This document shows positions 1-7,216 of a stretch of 7,216 bases of DNA, in pieces; position 1 is the first letter of the stretch; each line of letters opens with the position of its first letter. Source of the DNA: Cryomorphaceae bacterium (lineage in GTDB: Bacteria; Bacteroidota; Bacteroidia; Flavobacteriales; Schleiferiaceae); contig JABMNC010000091.1 in NCBI GenBank assembly GCA_013205365.1, positions 1 through 7,216 of the forward strand, written 5' to 3'. The position numbers and the translations under genes are program-made. Below the pieces are notes generated by a model, which was not told the DNA's origin, made no database searches, and saw only the letters and a list, made by a program, of their open reading frames with translations.

Positions 1-1
1 C

Positions 2-154
2 CTTCTTGGCCAGTCTGTTATGGTTCTGAACTCTGCGGTTGAGGCTGGTGCCAACAGCATCAAGGCTGATTTGAATGTTGCTAACGGAACTTACTTCGTA
101 GAAGTGGTTGTTGACGGCATGAAGAGCGTGAAGCGCGTTGTGGTAAGCCACTAA
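2..154 (+). CDS. T9SS type A C-terminal sorting domain, 3' end of an exported protein gene (partial)
   Basis: The window opens inside this gene; only the last 50 codons and the TAA stop (152-154) are present. The peptide begins LLGQSVMVLN, continues with an NGTYFVEVVVDG segment and ends KRVVVSH. This is the layout of the type A C-terminal domain of type IX secretion cargo: a GQ-V strand, a loop, a G-Y-(F/V)-V-x-V strand with a glycine turn, then a short basic-hydrophobic final strand. In known members this domain directs the protein across the outer membrane through the T9SS, where PorU normally removes it. The functional part lies upstream of the window, so the activity of the mature protein is unknown. 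The stop is followed by an intrinsic terminator, so this is the last gene of its transcript. The family call rests on a short piece but the pattern is typical. Confidence 0.85.
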   Translation, partial: LLGQSVMVLNSAVEAGANSIKADLNVANGTYFVEVVVDGMKSVKRVVVSH

Positions 155-177
155 TTCGCTTTAGTTTTTAACGAAGG

Positions 178-207
178 AGCCCTCCGAATCGGGGGGCTTT
201 TTCTTTT
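178..207 (+). terminator. Rho-independent terminator after the T9SS cargo gene
   Basis: The arm AGCCCTCC (178-185) pairs with GGGGGGCT (191-198) across a 5-base loop, giving an 8-bp stem with one G-U pair. A T-rich run (199-207, one C interruption) follows. The As and Gs just before the left arm could pair with the first Ts and extend the stem. It lies 23 bases after the stop of the upstream gene and separates it from the amylase gene. Confidence 0.9.
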
Positions 208-211
208 GCGG

Positions 212-219
212 TACTTTTG
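212..219 (+). promoter_or_regulatory. Bacteroidota-type -7 promoter element for the amylase gene
   Basis: TACTTTTG is an exact match to the Bacteroidota -7 consensus TAnnTTTG. It starts 5 bases after the T-run of the preceding terminator. No TTG or TTTG lies about 17-23 bases upstream, where the -33 element should be, because that stretch is the terminator stem and loop. The usual distance from this box to the transcription start would put +1 at about 224-227, on or next to the ATG at 225. The match is direct; promoter function is inferred. Confidence 0.6.
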
Positions 220-224
220 TGGCT

Positions 225-2087
225 ATGCTAAGACTACTAATGCTATGCTTTTTTGCGGCCACGGGGGCTGCAGCACAAACCCTTCGGGTGGATCCGCCCC
301 ATTGGTGGGTGGGAACCTCCGTCAACCGAATCGAGTTGCTGGTATCGTCGGATTCGGAGATTCAAAAAGTTCAGGTTCAGGGCCCAGGAATAATCATGCT
401 CTCGGACGAGCCTGCGGCTAATCCGCGCTACCGATATGTTACGGTGGAGGTTCAGCCCAACGCGAGGCCGGCCAAGGTGGCTCTAGTGATGAAGTCGGCT
501 AGGGGCAAGGTCCGCACGGAATGGGAGCTCAAGGCTCGCCGAACGCGAACGGCGGCTCCTGGATTGACCCAGCGCGACCTTATGTACCTGCTTACGCCAG
601 ACCGATTTGCCAACGCAGACGCGGGCAATGACGATGTCGCCTCGATGGCAGAGCGCGGAGTAGACCGCCAGAAGGCCTATGCGAGGCACGGGGGCGACCT
701 TGCCGGGATGACGGCCCAACTGGACTACCTCAAGTCACTTGGTGTGACGGCGGTTTGGCCTATGCCCCTGCTGGAGAACAACATGCCTATGGCAAGCTAC
801 CACGGCTATGCGATTACGGACCACTACCGCATCGACCCGCGCTTCGGGAGCCACAAGGACTACCTGGGCTGGGTTGATGGCCTGCATACTCGCGAAATGA
901 AGGCTGTTAAAGACATGATATTCAACCATGTGGGGACTGGACACTACCTCTACCAAAGCCCGCCGGACTCCAGCTGGTTCAATGCATGGCCTTCGGCGCC
1001 GGCCACCGATCCTCGGGCCATTGCCCGAGGTGAAGAGCGACCCGCCTTTACTTCGATTCACCGCTACCAGACCTTGTTTGATCCCTATGCCTCGGCCCGC
1101 GACCGCGAGCGGCAGATGGACGGTTGGTTTGTGGGTTCCATGCCCGACGTCAACGGCCGCGACCCGCACTTTGCCCGATACCTTATTCAAAACAGCCTCT
1201 GGTGGATCGAGGAGGCTCAGCTCGACGCGTTCCGCGTGGATACCTGGCTCTACCCTGACCAGGCCTTTTTGCGCCAATGGATGGCCGCCGTCAAGGCCTT
1301 TGAGCCGCAGTTTTATGTGTTTAGTGAGTCTTGGGTGCACAGTGCTCATGCCCAGGCTTTTTACCTTGAGACGCATCCGGACCTTACTGGAGCCGCTGAC
1401 TTCCCGATGTACTGGGGACTCAAAAAGGCGGTGGAACGGCCGAGCGGATGGAACGAGGGCATGGCCGACGTCTACAACGCCTTGGCGGCCGATTACCTCT
1501 ATGGCTTTGATCGTGCGGGCGATCATCTGGTCACCTTTCTAGACAACCACGACGAGGGGCGCTTCTTTGGCAAGGTGGGCAAAGACCTCGACCGCTTCAA
1601 GCTCGGCTTGGGAATGCTCTACACGCTGCGCGGAATTCCAACGATTTACTACGGCACGGAGTTGCTCTACGCCGCCCAAGACGACCACGGCGCTATGCGT
1701 CAGGATTTTGCGGGAGGCTGGCCCGGAGACCCGATCTCGGGATTCACGGGTCAAGGCCTAGCGCCCGATCAGAAGGAGGCGCAGGCTTACCTGCGCCAGC
1801 TCGGCGCCCTTCGCGCCGCCCACCCACTGATCGGCACGGGTAGCTTCATGCAGTTCAGCCCCGACATGGGCTCGTTTGCCTATGCCTGGTACTCCGACAG
1901 TGAGGTAATTCTGGTGCTGGCCAATGGCGACGAGGTGCTGCGGACCTGGCCGGTCGAACGCTTTGCCGAACTGGGCCTAAAGCCTGGAACCTCGGTAATC
2001 GATCTTTTGCTAGGAGGCGGATTTACTGCAGAATCAAGCCTCGATTTTGAGGCTAAGGGAATCCGGGTTTTGAAGTTTAACCGATAG
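225..2087 (+). CDS. Secreted GH13 alpha-amylase-family enzyme, cyclomaltodextrinase/neopullulanase type
   Basis: This 620-residue protein likely hydrolyses alpha-1,4 bonds in cyclodextrins or malto-oligosaccharides in the periplasm. Residues 1-18 form a short signal peptide (R3, hydrophobic core, AAA-Q cut). An N-terminal beta domain follows (about 20-105) with the VDPPHWWVG opening seen in the Cyc-maltodext_N domain of Flavobacterium sp. cyclomaltodextrinase. The GH13 barrel covers about 115-530 and holds all conserved regions: DMIFNH (230-235), MPDVN (306-310), FRVDTW with nucleophile D339, FSESW with acid/base E368, and DNHD with stabiliser D443. The GIPTIYYGTEL segment and a C-terminal beta domain follow. 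Length is normal for the family and nothing appears broken. ATG 225 is chosen over an in-frame GTG at 219, which is the last base of the promoter box, and over ATG 240, which would remove the only basic residue of the signal peptide. No susC/susD-like neighbours are visible, so exact substrate is uncertain. Confidence 0.9.
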   Translation: MLRLLMLCFFAATGAAAQTLRVDPPHWWVGTSVNRIELLVSSDSEIQKVQVQGPGIIMLSDEPAANPRYRYVTVEVQPNARPAKVALVMKSARGKVRTEWELKARRTRTAAPGLTQRDLMYLLTPDRFANADAGNDDVASMAERGVDRQKAYARHGGDLAGMTAQLDYLKSLGVTAVWPMPLLENNMPMASYHGYAITDHYRIDPRFGSHKDYLGWVDGLHTREMKAVKDMIFNHVGTGHYLYQSPPDSSWFNAWPSAPATDPRAIARGEERPAFTSIHRYQTLFDPYASARDRERQMDGWFVGSMPDVNGRDPHFARYLIQNSLWWIEEAQLDAFRVDTWLYPDQAFLRQWMAAVKAFEPQFYVFSESWVHSAHAQAFYLETHPDLTGAADFPMYWGLKKAVERPSGWNEGMADVYNALAADYLYGFDRAGDHLVTFLDNHDEGRFFGKVGKDLDRFKLGLGMLYTLRGIPTIYYGTELLYAAQDDHGAMRQDFAGGWPGDPISGFTGQGLAPDQKEAQAYLRQLGALRAAHPLIGTGSFMQFSPDMGSFAYAWYSDSEVILVLANGDEVLRTWPVERFAELGLKPGTSVIDLLLGGGFTAESSLDFEAKGIRVLKFNR

Positions 2088-2121
2088 CGGGCAGTTAGCA
2101 GCAGACGCGGCATAATAAACA

Positions 2122-2150
2122 TTGCGCAGGGGCTGGCGTTACTATCTTTG
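2122..2150 (+). promoter_or_regulatory. Bacteroidota-type promoter of the suf operon
   Basis: TTG (2122-2124, a partial -33 element within ATTG) is followed after 18 bases by TATCTTTG (2143-2150), an exact match to TAnnTTTG. Transcription would begin near 2155-2158, giving an A/T-rich leader of about 16-19 bases before the ATG at 2174, with no Shine-Dalgarno sequence. I see no convincing inverted-repeat operator of the IscR, SufR or Fur kind in 2088-2173, so regulation by iron or cluster status cannot be read from the sequence. Confidence 0.75.
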
Positions 2151-2173
2151 TTCTTATTTAGAATTCTTCCAAA

Positions 2174-2503
2174 ATGCTAAACATCTCTGAAATTGCCGCG
2201 GCAAAAGCCCAAACGCTGATTCGCGAGGAGGGCCTCGACCCTGACACTGCCTTTTTGCGGGTGGGTGTCAAAAGCGGTGGCTGTTCTGGCTTGAGCTACG
2301 AAATGACCTTTGTGGCAGAATCTCGAGAGGGCGATCAACTCTTTGAAGATCAAGGCGTTCGTGTTTTGGTTGAAAAAAAGAGCCTGCTTTACCTGCTGGG
2401 TACCACCCTGGAATACAGCGGCGGCCTCAACGGCAAGGGTTTTGAGTTTAAAAATCCCAACGCCACCCGCACCTGCGGCTGTGGCGAAAGCTTCGCCGTC
2501 TAA
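2174..2503 (+). CDS. sufA: A-type iron-sulfur carrier protein (HesB/IscA/SufA family)
   Basis: This small cytoplasmic protein (109 residues) belongs to the A-type carriers, which bind Fe-S clusters or iron and pass clusters from the scaffold to target apoproteins. The three family cysteines are present: C37 in SGGCSGLSY, and C101 and C103 in the C-terminal CGCGESF motif. Length is typical. It is the first gene of the suf operon, directly behind a good promoter, and its stop is 11 bases before sufB. The location favours the name sufA, but sequence alone does not separate SufA from IscA or ErpA, so the symbol reflects context. The N-terminal stretch [16 protein letters not shown] is the usual opening of the family, which supports the chosen start. 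Confidence 0.93.
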   Translation: MLNISEIAAAKAQTLIREEGLDPDTAFLRVGVKSGGCSGLSYEMTFVAESREGDQLFEDQGVRVLVEKKSLLYLLGTTLEYSGGLNGKGFEFKNPNATRTCGCGESFAV

Positions 2504-2514
2504 ACCGAATAATT

Positions 2515-3951
2515 ATGAGTCAAGACGAACTGCTGCAAGAGGTTACCGCTACGGATTACAAGTACGGTTTCTACTCAGACATTGAAACAGACCGCATGGA
2601 TGCGGGCCTCAGCGAAGACGTGATTCGCCGCATTAGTGCCAAAAAAATGGAGCCCCAATGGATGACGGAGTGGCGCCTTGAGGCCTACCGCATTTGGCTC
2701 GAAATGGACGAGCCGGACTGGGCTAACGTGAACTACCAAAAGGTCGACTTTCAGGCCATAAGCTACTACGCCGCCCCGGTAAAAAAGCAAATTACCAGCC
2801 TCGACGAAGTTGACCCTGAACTGCTTAAAACCTTTGAAAAGTTGGGAATCAGCCTCAACGAACAGAAGCGTTTGAGCGGAGTTGCCATGGACATTATCGT
2901 GGACTCGGTTTCGGTAGCCACCACGTTCAAGAAGACTTTGGCCGAGAAGGGCGTGATTTTTTGTTCCATGAGTGAGGCAATACAAGAACACCCTGAGCTG
3001 GTCAAAAAGTACCTCGGAACTGTGATTCCGCGCACCGACAACTACTACGCAGCCCTTAACAGCGCTGTTTTTACCGACGGATCCTTTTGCTACATTCCCA
3101 AGGGGGTGCGCTGCCCCATGGAGTTGAGCACCTACTTTAGAATCAACGAGGCCAATACCGGCCAGTTTGAGCGGACCCTAATAGTGGCAGACGAAGGCAG
3201 TTTTGTAAGCTACCTCGAGGGCTGTACCGCCCCGCAACGCGACGAGAACCAGCTTCATGCCGCCGTGGTAGAACTGGTTGCCTTGGACCACGCTGAGATA
3301 AAGTACTCCACCGTACAGAACTGGTACCCCGGCGATGCCGAGGGCAAGGGAGGCGTGTACAATTTTGTGACCAAGCGCGGAATCTGTGAGGCCTACGCCA
3401 AGATTAGCTGGACCCAAGTAGAGACCGGCAGCGCCGTTACCTGGAAGTACCCAAGCTGCATCCTCAAGGGCGACTACAGCATCGGTGAGTTTTACAGCGT
3501 AGCCCTAACCAACCACCACCAACAGGCCGACACGGGTACCAAAATGATCCACCTTGGTCGCAATACCAAGTCTACCATAATTAGCAAGGGTATTTCGGCT
3601 GGCCAGAGCCATAATTCCTACCGCGGACTGGTGCGAATGGGTCCGCGCGCCGAAAATGCTCGCAACTTCAGCCAGTGCGACTCCCTGCTCATGGGAGACC
3701 GATGCGGGGCGCATACCTTCCCCTACATCGAAGTCAAAAACTCCACCGCACGGACCGAGCACGAAGCGACGACGAGCAAGATTGGAGAAGACCAGATTTT
3801 CTATTGCCAGCAGCGAGGTTTGAATATGGAGGCGGCCATCGCCTTGATCATTAACGGATACGCCAAGGAAGTTCTCAATCAACTCCCCATGGAGTTTGCG
3901 GTAGAAGCCCAAAAGCTCCTGGCAATTAGTCTTGAAGGTTCGGTAGGATAA
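2515..3951 (+). CDS. sufB: Fe-S cluster assembly scaffold protein SufB
   Basis: SufB is the core scaffold subunit of the cytoplasmic SufBCD complex, where sulfur and iron are assembled into clusters. The 478-residue product is full length for the family. The conserved C-terminal half is intact, including [41 protein letters not shown] and the ending [18 protein letters not shown]388 lies 91 residues from the end, as does the essential Cys405 of E. coli SufB, and E417 matches the position of E. coli Glu434. The start has no Shine-Dalgarno sequence and sits in an A/T-rich stretch 11 bases after the upstream stop, as is common in Bacteroidota. The gene ends in three consecutive in-frame stops (TAA TAA TAG, 3949-3957), then sufC starts 10 bases after the first. 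Identity is near certain. Confidence 0.98.
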   Translation: MSQDELLQEVTATDYKYGFYSDIETDRMDAGLSEDVIRRISAKKMEPQWMTEWRLEAYRIWLEMDEPDWANVNYQKVDFQAISYYAAPVKKQITSLDEVDPELLKTFEKLGISLNEQKRLSGVAMDIIVDSVSVATTFKKTLAEKGVIFCSMSEAIQEHPELVKKYLGTVIPRTDNYYAALNSAVFTDGSFCYIPKGVRCPMELSTYFRINEANTGQFERTLIVADEGSFVSYLEGCTAPQRDENQLHAAVVELVALDHAEIKYSTVQNWYPGDAEGKGGVYNFVTKRGICEAYAKISWTQVETGSAVTWKYPSCILKGDYSIGEFYSVALTNHHQQADTGTKMIHLGRNTKSTIISKGISAGQSHNSYRGLVRMGPRAENARNFSQCDSLLMGDRCGAHTFPYIEVKNSTARTEHEATTSKIGEDQIFYCQQRGLNMEAAIALIINGYAKEVLNQLPMEFAVEAQKLLAISLEGSVG

Positions 3952-3961
3952 TAATAGCAGT

Positions 3962-4711
3962 ATGTTAGAAATTAGAGAGTTGTACGCCTCCATTGGCGAA
4001 AAAGAAATTTTGCGTGGGGTCAATTTGACCGTAAAACCCGGAGAGGTTCACGCCATCATGGGACCTAATGGATCCGGAAAATCCACCCTCAGCAGCGTGA
4101 TTGCCGGCCGTGAGGAGTATCAAGTCACCAGCGGCGACGTACTATGGGACGGAAAATCCATCCTGGAACTCGCTCCCGAAGAGCGGGCGCACCTTGGGCT
4201 ATTTCTGGGCTTTCAGTATCCGGTTGAGATTCCGGGCGTGAGTGTTTCGAATTTTGTAAAGACTGCGCTTAATGCCGTGCGCGCTGCTCGAGGCGAAGAG
4301 GCCTTGGATGCTTCGTCCATGCTTAAAAAAATGCGCGAGGCCCTTCAGCTCCTGGAGATGGACAAGGGCTTTTTGAGCCGAAGCCTCAACGAGGGATTCT
4401 CGGGCGGTGAGAAGAAGCGCAACGAAATTTTTCAGATGGCCATGCTGGAGCCCCGTCTTGCCATTTTGGACGAAACGGATTCCGGCCTCGACATCGACGC
4501 CCTGCGCATTGTTGCTCAAGGGGTCAACGGCCTTCGCTCGGCCAAGGCAAGTTTTGTCGTTATTACGCACTACCAGAGGCTTTTGGACTACATCATACCC
4601 GACGTGGTCCACGTGCTTTTGAACGGTCGCATCGTCAAAGTCGGCGATAAATCGCTTGCCTACGCCCTTGAGGAGCGCGGCTACGATTGGATCAAAAAAG
4701 AGGTAGAATGA
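3962..4711 (+). CDS. sufC: Fe-S cluster assembly ATPase SufC
   Basis: SufC is the ABC-type ATPase of the SufBCD complex; ATP-driven dimerisation reshapes SufB-SufD during cluster building. It is soluble, not a transporter. The 249-residue product is normal length and contains every nucleotide-binding motif: Walker [10 protein letters not shown] (34-42), the Q-loop region [10 protein letters not shown], signature [10 protein letters not shown] (146-155), Walker [12 protein letters not shown] with D170 and catalytic E171, and the H-loop H203 in [12 protein letters not shown]. The Q-loop PVEIPGVS text and the [11 protein letters not shown] signature are diagnostic of SufC among ABC ATPases. The gene begins 10 bases after sufB, and its TGA overlaps the ATG of sufD (ATGA, 4708-4711), suggesting translational coupling. 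Shared operon control with sufB and sufD is expected. Confidence 0.98.
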   Translation: MLEIRELYASIGEKEILRGVNLTVKPGEVHAIMGPNGSGKSTLSSVIAGREEYQVTSGDVLWDGKSILELAPEERAHLGLFLGFQYPVEIPGVSVSNFVKTALNAVRAARGEEALDASSMLKKMREALQLLEMDKGFLSRSLNEGFSGGEKKRNEIFQMAMLEPRLAILDETDSGLDIDALRIVAQGVNGLRSAKASFVVITHYQRLLDYIIPDVVHVLLNGRIVKVGDKSLAYALEERGYDWIKKEVE

Positions 4712-6027
4712 ACGATCGCCTCTCTGCGCAGTACTGGCTGCACGAGAAGGAGCTGACGGCCTACTCCAGCGATGCGGTGCGCGATCGGCGCCGGCGCGCG
4801 ATGGAACTCTTTGAAGCCAAGGGCTTTCCAAGCCAGCGAGACGAAGACTGGAAGTACAGTTCGCTCAAGCCCGTGCTGAGTCCGCACTATGCACTGAACT
4901 CGCCCTGTGCCGCACTCGAGGACGAGCATTTGGAATATGCCGATATTAAACGCTTCTTGGTTAATGAGTTAGACGCCTATCGGGTGGTCTTTTTGAACGG
5001 ACGCTACACGAGTTGGCTGAGCGACACGACCCATCAGGGATTTGACGTGTGCACGCTATCCTCTGCCTGGAAGAAGTACCCCGAAACCATCGAACGCTAC
5101 TTTGCCCAGTTGACCGAGGACTTGGGCCCCCTGGCCCAACTCAATACTGCACTTGCTTGGGACGGAATCTACGTGGTCGTGCCTGACAACGTGGTGGTGG
5201 ACCGGCCCATTCAGCTTTTGTCGTTTACCAGCGGATCCGAGCCCCGCGCGATTCAAGTGCGCAACCTCGTGGTTTTGGGAGTGAATTCCCAGGTCGAGAT
5301 CATTGAGCGCCACCAGTCTTTGTCGGACCAGCCGACCTGGACCAATTCGGTGGACGAGGCCTACCTCGCAGAAGGCGCTCAGCTTCGGTGGGTAAAGCTG
5401 CAGCATGACGGCCCTTTGGCTTCGATGACCCAGCACACGCGGATTCAGCAGGATCGAAGCAGTCGCTCGCAGGTGCACACCATTAGTACGGGCGGACGCT
5501 TCATTCGCAACAACCTCGACATCGTGCTCAATGGCCCCGGCGCAGAGGCCCGAATGCTGGGACTCACCCTGGGCAAGGGCAAGCAGCTTGTGGACCACCA
5601 TACCTTGGTCGACCATCGCGCGCCGAACTGCATTTCGCACGAGAACTACAAGGGCATCTATGACGAGGGTTCCAAGGGCGTTTTTAACGGAAGAATCTAT
5701 GTGCACCGCGAGGCGCAAAAGACCGATGCCTACCAGCAGAACGCCAACCTGGTGCTTCACAAGACTGCCGAGGTCAACGCCAAGCCCCAGCTCGAGATTT
5801 TTGCCGACGACGTGCGCTGCTCCCACGGCTGTACCGTAGGCCAACTCGACGAGGACGCCCTGTTTTACCTGCGCGCAAGAGGCATTCGGGAGCCCGAGGC
5901 CCGCGCCATGCTGATGCTAGCCTTTGCCGAAGATGCGTTGGCCGGAATCGACCATCCCTCCCTCAATGCCAAGCTGCACAAGCTCATTGCGGGCAAATTA
6001 GGGGTTGATTTGACCCTCGACTTGTAA
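4708..6027 (+). CDS. sufD: Fe-S cluster assembly protein SufD
   Basis: SufD pairs with SufB in the SufBC2D scaffold and is needed for iron entry and cluster assembly. The product has 439 residues, close to the usual 420-450. The N-terminal helical region contains [15 protein letters not shown] (about 41-55), a family hallmark. The beta-helix core carries [23 protein letters not shown] in overlapping form around 292-314, and the C-terminal region has [23 protein letters not shown]373 corresponds by motif to the important His360 of E. coli SufD, flanked here by C371 and C375. The ATG at 4708 overlaps the sufC stop as ATGA and has an SD-like AGAGG at 4699-4703, four bases upstream. An in-frame TTG at 4687 would add seven residues inside sufC and is less likely. 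Nothing appears truncated. It is the last suf gene in the window. Confidence 0.97.
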   Translation: MNDRLSAQYWLHEKELTAYSSDAVRDRRRRAMELFEAKGFPSQRDEDWKYSSLKPVLSPHYALNSPCAALEDEHLEYADIKRFLVNELDAYRVVFLNGRYTSWLSDTTHQGFDVCTLSSAWKKYPETIERYFAQLTEDLGPLAQLNTALAWDGIYVVVPDNVVVDRPIQLLSFTSGSEPRAIQVRNLVVLGVNSQVEIIERHQSLSDQPTWTNSVDEAYLAEGAQLRWVKLQHDGPLASMTQHTRIQQDRSSRSQVHTISTGGRFIRNNLDIVLNGPGAEARMLGLTLGKGKQLVDHHTLVDHRAPNCISHENYKGIYDEGSKGVFNGRIYVHREAQKTDAYQQNANLVLHKTAEVNAKPQLEIFADDVRCSHGCTVGQLDEDALFYLRARGIREPEARAMLMLAFAEDALAGIDHPSLNAKLHKLIAGKLGVDLTLDL

Positions 6028-6043
6028 GGATTCGGTATCTTCG
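6009..6043 (+). promoter_or_regulatory. Candidate promoter for the DUF2723 gene
   Basis: TTTG (6009-6012, inside the 3' end of sufD) is followed after 23 bases by TATCTTCG (6036-6043), one mismatch from TAnnTTTG. The box lies 25 bases before the ATG at 6069, almost the same distance as in the suf promoter (23 bases). The long spacing and the mismatch make it weaker than the suf promoter. No intrinsic terminator separates it from sufD, so the DUF2723 gene may also be read from the suf transcript. Confidence 0.4.
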
Positions 6044-6068
6044 CTGCTCCGTCTTAAAGACCGCTGCG

Positions 6069-7216
6069 ATGAACAACTACCGTTTTTGGAATAACGCCCT
6101 TGGCTGGACAACTTTTGTAGTTGCCCTAATCACCTATACCCTCACCCTTGAGCCCACTGTAAGTTTCTGGGATTGTGGAGAATACATTGCCACTTCGGTC
6201 AAGCTTGAGGTAGGTCACCCTCCGGGCGCTCCCGTGTTTCAGCTCATTGCCAACGTCATGTCTCAGCTCGCCTTGGGCGACGTGACGCGCCAGGCCTACT
6301 GGGTCAATTTCACGAGCGGACTCTCTTCGGCTCTCTCTATTCCCTTTTTGTTTTGGACCATCACGATGCTCGCCAAAAAACTGGTTCGCGGCGAGGAGTC
6401 TTTGGGCCAAAATATTGCGATTTTGGGCTCAGGTCTTGTGGGCGCCCTGGCCTTCACATGGTCGGATTCTTTTTGGTACAGCGCCGTTGAGGGAGAGGTT
6501 TATGCCATGTCGAGCTTCTTTACTGCGGCAGCGTTTTGGGCAGCTCTTAAATGGGAGGCCTCTGCCGACCACGATCCTCGTGCCAACCGATGGCTTCTTT
6601 TGGTGGCTTATTTGACCGGACTTTCTATTGGGGTTCACATTCTTGTGTTCTTGATCATTCCTGCGGTGGTAATGATTTACTTCTACAAAAACTACCCTAA
6701 AGTCACCCTAAGGACTTGGGTTGTGGCAAATTCTGCGGCGGTGGTGGTGCTCGCTTTGGTTTTTGCGGTAATCATACCCGTTATTTTGCGCTTGTTTGGC
6801 CTCTTTGAAATCACAGCGGTCAACAGCATTGGCCTACCCAAAAATTCGGGTTCTGCCCTAATGGCAATTGCTATTGTTGCGGGGGTTTATTTCGGAATTC
6901 GCTGGGCGGTAAAGACCAATCGTCCCCTGGTAGAGCAGGGTATTTTGGCCGTGGTGATGATTTTGATTGGCTACTCGAGTTTCGTCGTGCTGGCCGTTCG
7001 TTCGAACGCCAACACGCCCATTGACGAGAACAACCCCGAGGATGCTCTGTCGCTTTTGGCCTACTACAACCGAGAGCAGTACGGCGACTGGCCCGTGCTC
7101 TATGGGCAAAGTTTCAACAGCAAGCTGGACAGCCAAAAGCCCTACAGCGACGGTGCTCCGACCTATCTCTTTAGCGAGGCTACGGGCAGGTACGAGGTGG
7201 TAAACGAAGCAAGGGC
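6069..7216 (+). CDS. DUF2723 polytopic membrane protein, putative protein O-glycosyltransferase (partial, runs off the right edge)
   Basis: Only the first 382 codons are present, with no stop before the window ends; family members are commonly around 1000 residues. It begins MNNYRFWNNALGW, then a first membrane helix (about 10-27), then a loop with the family hallmark TVSFWDCGEYIATS (30-43) and VGHPPGAP (48-55). Further hydrophobic segments lie at about 83-102, 116-137, 147-161, 175-205, 217-240, 262-280 and 291-311. The stretch NTPIDENNPED (315-325) and the following YYNREQYGDWPVLYGQ are also typical. The acidic loop after helix 1 (D35, E38) resembles the catalytic loop of GT-C enzymes such as protein mannosyltransferases. 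These proteins are often labelled glycosyltransferase family 117 in Bacteroidota, but donor and target are not known from sequence. The family call is strong; the enzymatic role is inferred. It sits 41 bases after sufD and looks functionally unrelated to it. Confidence 0.92.
   Translation, partial: MNNYRFWNNALGWTTFVVALITYTLTLEPTVSFWDCGEYIATSVKLEVGHPPGAPVFQLIANVMSQLALGDVTRQAYWVNFTSGLSSALSIPFLFWTITMLAKKLVRGEESLGQNIAILGSGLVGALAFTWSDSFWYSAVEGEVYAMSSFFTAAAFWAALKWEASADHDPRANRWLLLVAYLTGLSIGVHILVFLIIPAVVMIYFYKNYPKVTLRTWVVANSAAVVVLALVFAVIIPVILRLFGLFEITAVNSIGLPKNSGSALMAIAIVAGVYFGIRWAVKTNRPLVEQGILAVVMILIGYSSFVVLAVRSNANTPIDENNPEDALSLLAYYNREQYGDWPVLYGQSFNSKLDSQKPYSDGAPTYLFSEATGRYEVVNEAR

Noticed and set aside
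735..1526. A 263-codon open frame on the minus strand inside the amylase gene
   Set aside because: It lies wholly opposite a gene with all GH13 motifs, resembles no family I recognise, and such antisense frames are common in G+C-rich coding DNA.
928..1542. A 204-codon + strand open frame inside the amylase gene
   Set aside because: It is an out-of-frame shadow rich in Arg, Thr, Ser and Pro, with no recognisable domain.
2088..2142. A possible terminator or operator between the amylase gene and the suf promoter
   Set aside because: No stem longer than a few base pairs, no T-run after a hairpin and no convincing inverted repeat could be found.
4687..4710. TTG at 4687 as an upstream start for sufD
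   Set aside because: It would add seven residues (MDQKRGR) encoded inside the sufC end. The ATG at 4708 has an SD-like motif and the usual ATGA overlap.
5056..5844. A 262-codon open frame on the minus strand inside sufD
   Set aside because: It mirrors the conserved sufD coding sequence, and its product has no recognisable motif.
6050..6062. GTCT-TAA-AGAC as a hairpin terminator after sufD
   Set aside because: The stem is only 4 bp and no T-run follows.

Overview
The window looks like chromosomal DNA of a Bacteroidota bacterium, probably in or near the Flavobacteriales, with a fairly high G+C content for that group (a by-eye impression). Four signs agree. The first gene ends in a type IX secretion (T9SS) C-terminal sorting domain. 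The promoters match the Bacteroidota -7 consensus TAnnTTTG rather than TATAAT. Start codons mostly lack a Shine-Dalgarno sequence. The last gene encodes a DUF2723 membrane protein of the type widespread in this phylum. The species cannot be named from this sequence.

Layout, all genes on the + strand. (1) Positions 2-154 hold the 3' end of a gene for a T9SS-exported protein, closed by a clear intrinsic terminator at 178-207. (2) Positions 225-2087 hold a secreted GH13 alpha-amylase-family enzyme of the cyclomaltodextrinase/neopullulanase type with a complete catalytic triad. Its promoter -7 box ends only 5 bases before the ATG, so its mRNA may be leaderless. (3) Positions 2174-6027 hold a compact SUF iron-sulfur cluster assembly operon: A-type carrier, sufB, sufC, sufD. 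It has a good promoter (TTG-N18-TATCTTTG), gaps of 11 and 10 bases, and an ATGA overlap between sufC and sufD. (4) From 6069 to the right edge is the first 382 codons of a DUF2723 polytopic membrane protein, a putative glycosyltransferase, behind its own weaker promoter candidate.

The SUF genes work together. SufB, SufC and SufD form the ATP-dependent scaffold on which Fe-S clusters are built, and the A-type protein can carry clusters to target enzymes. The sulfur-supplying partners, SufS and SufE/SufU, are not encoded next to sufD; the operon gives way to the DUF2723 gene. The amylase and the two membrane or secretion-related genes show no evident functional link to SUF and look like ordinary chromosomal neighbours.

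I found no RNA genes, mobile elements, CRISPR arrays or long repeats. Every gap between genes is under 100 bases. I see no convincing undescribed system here. The most useful observations concern start-site and promoter architecture and the incomplete suf operon.
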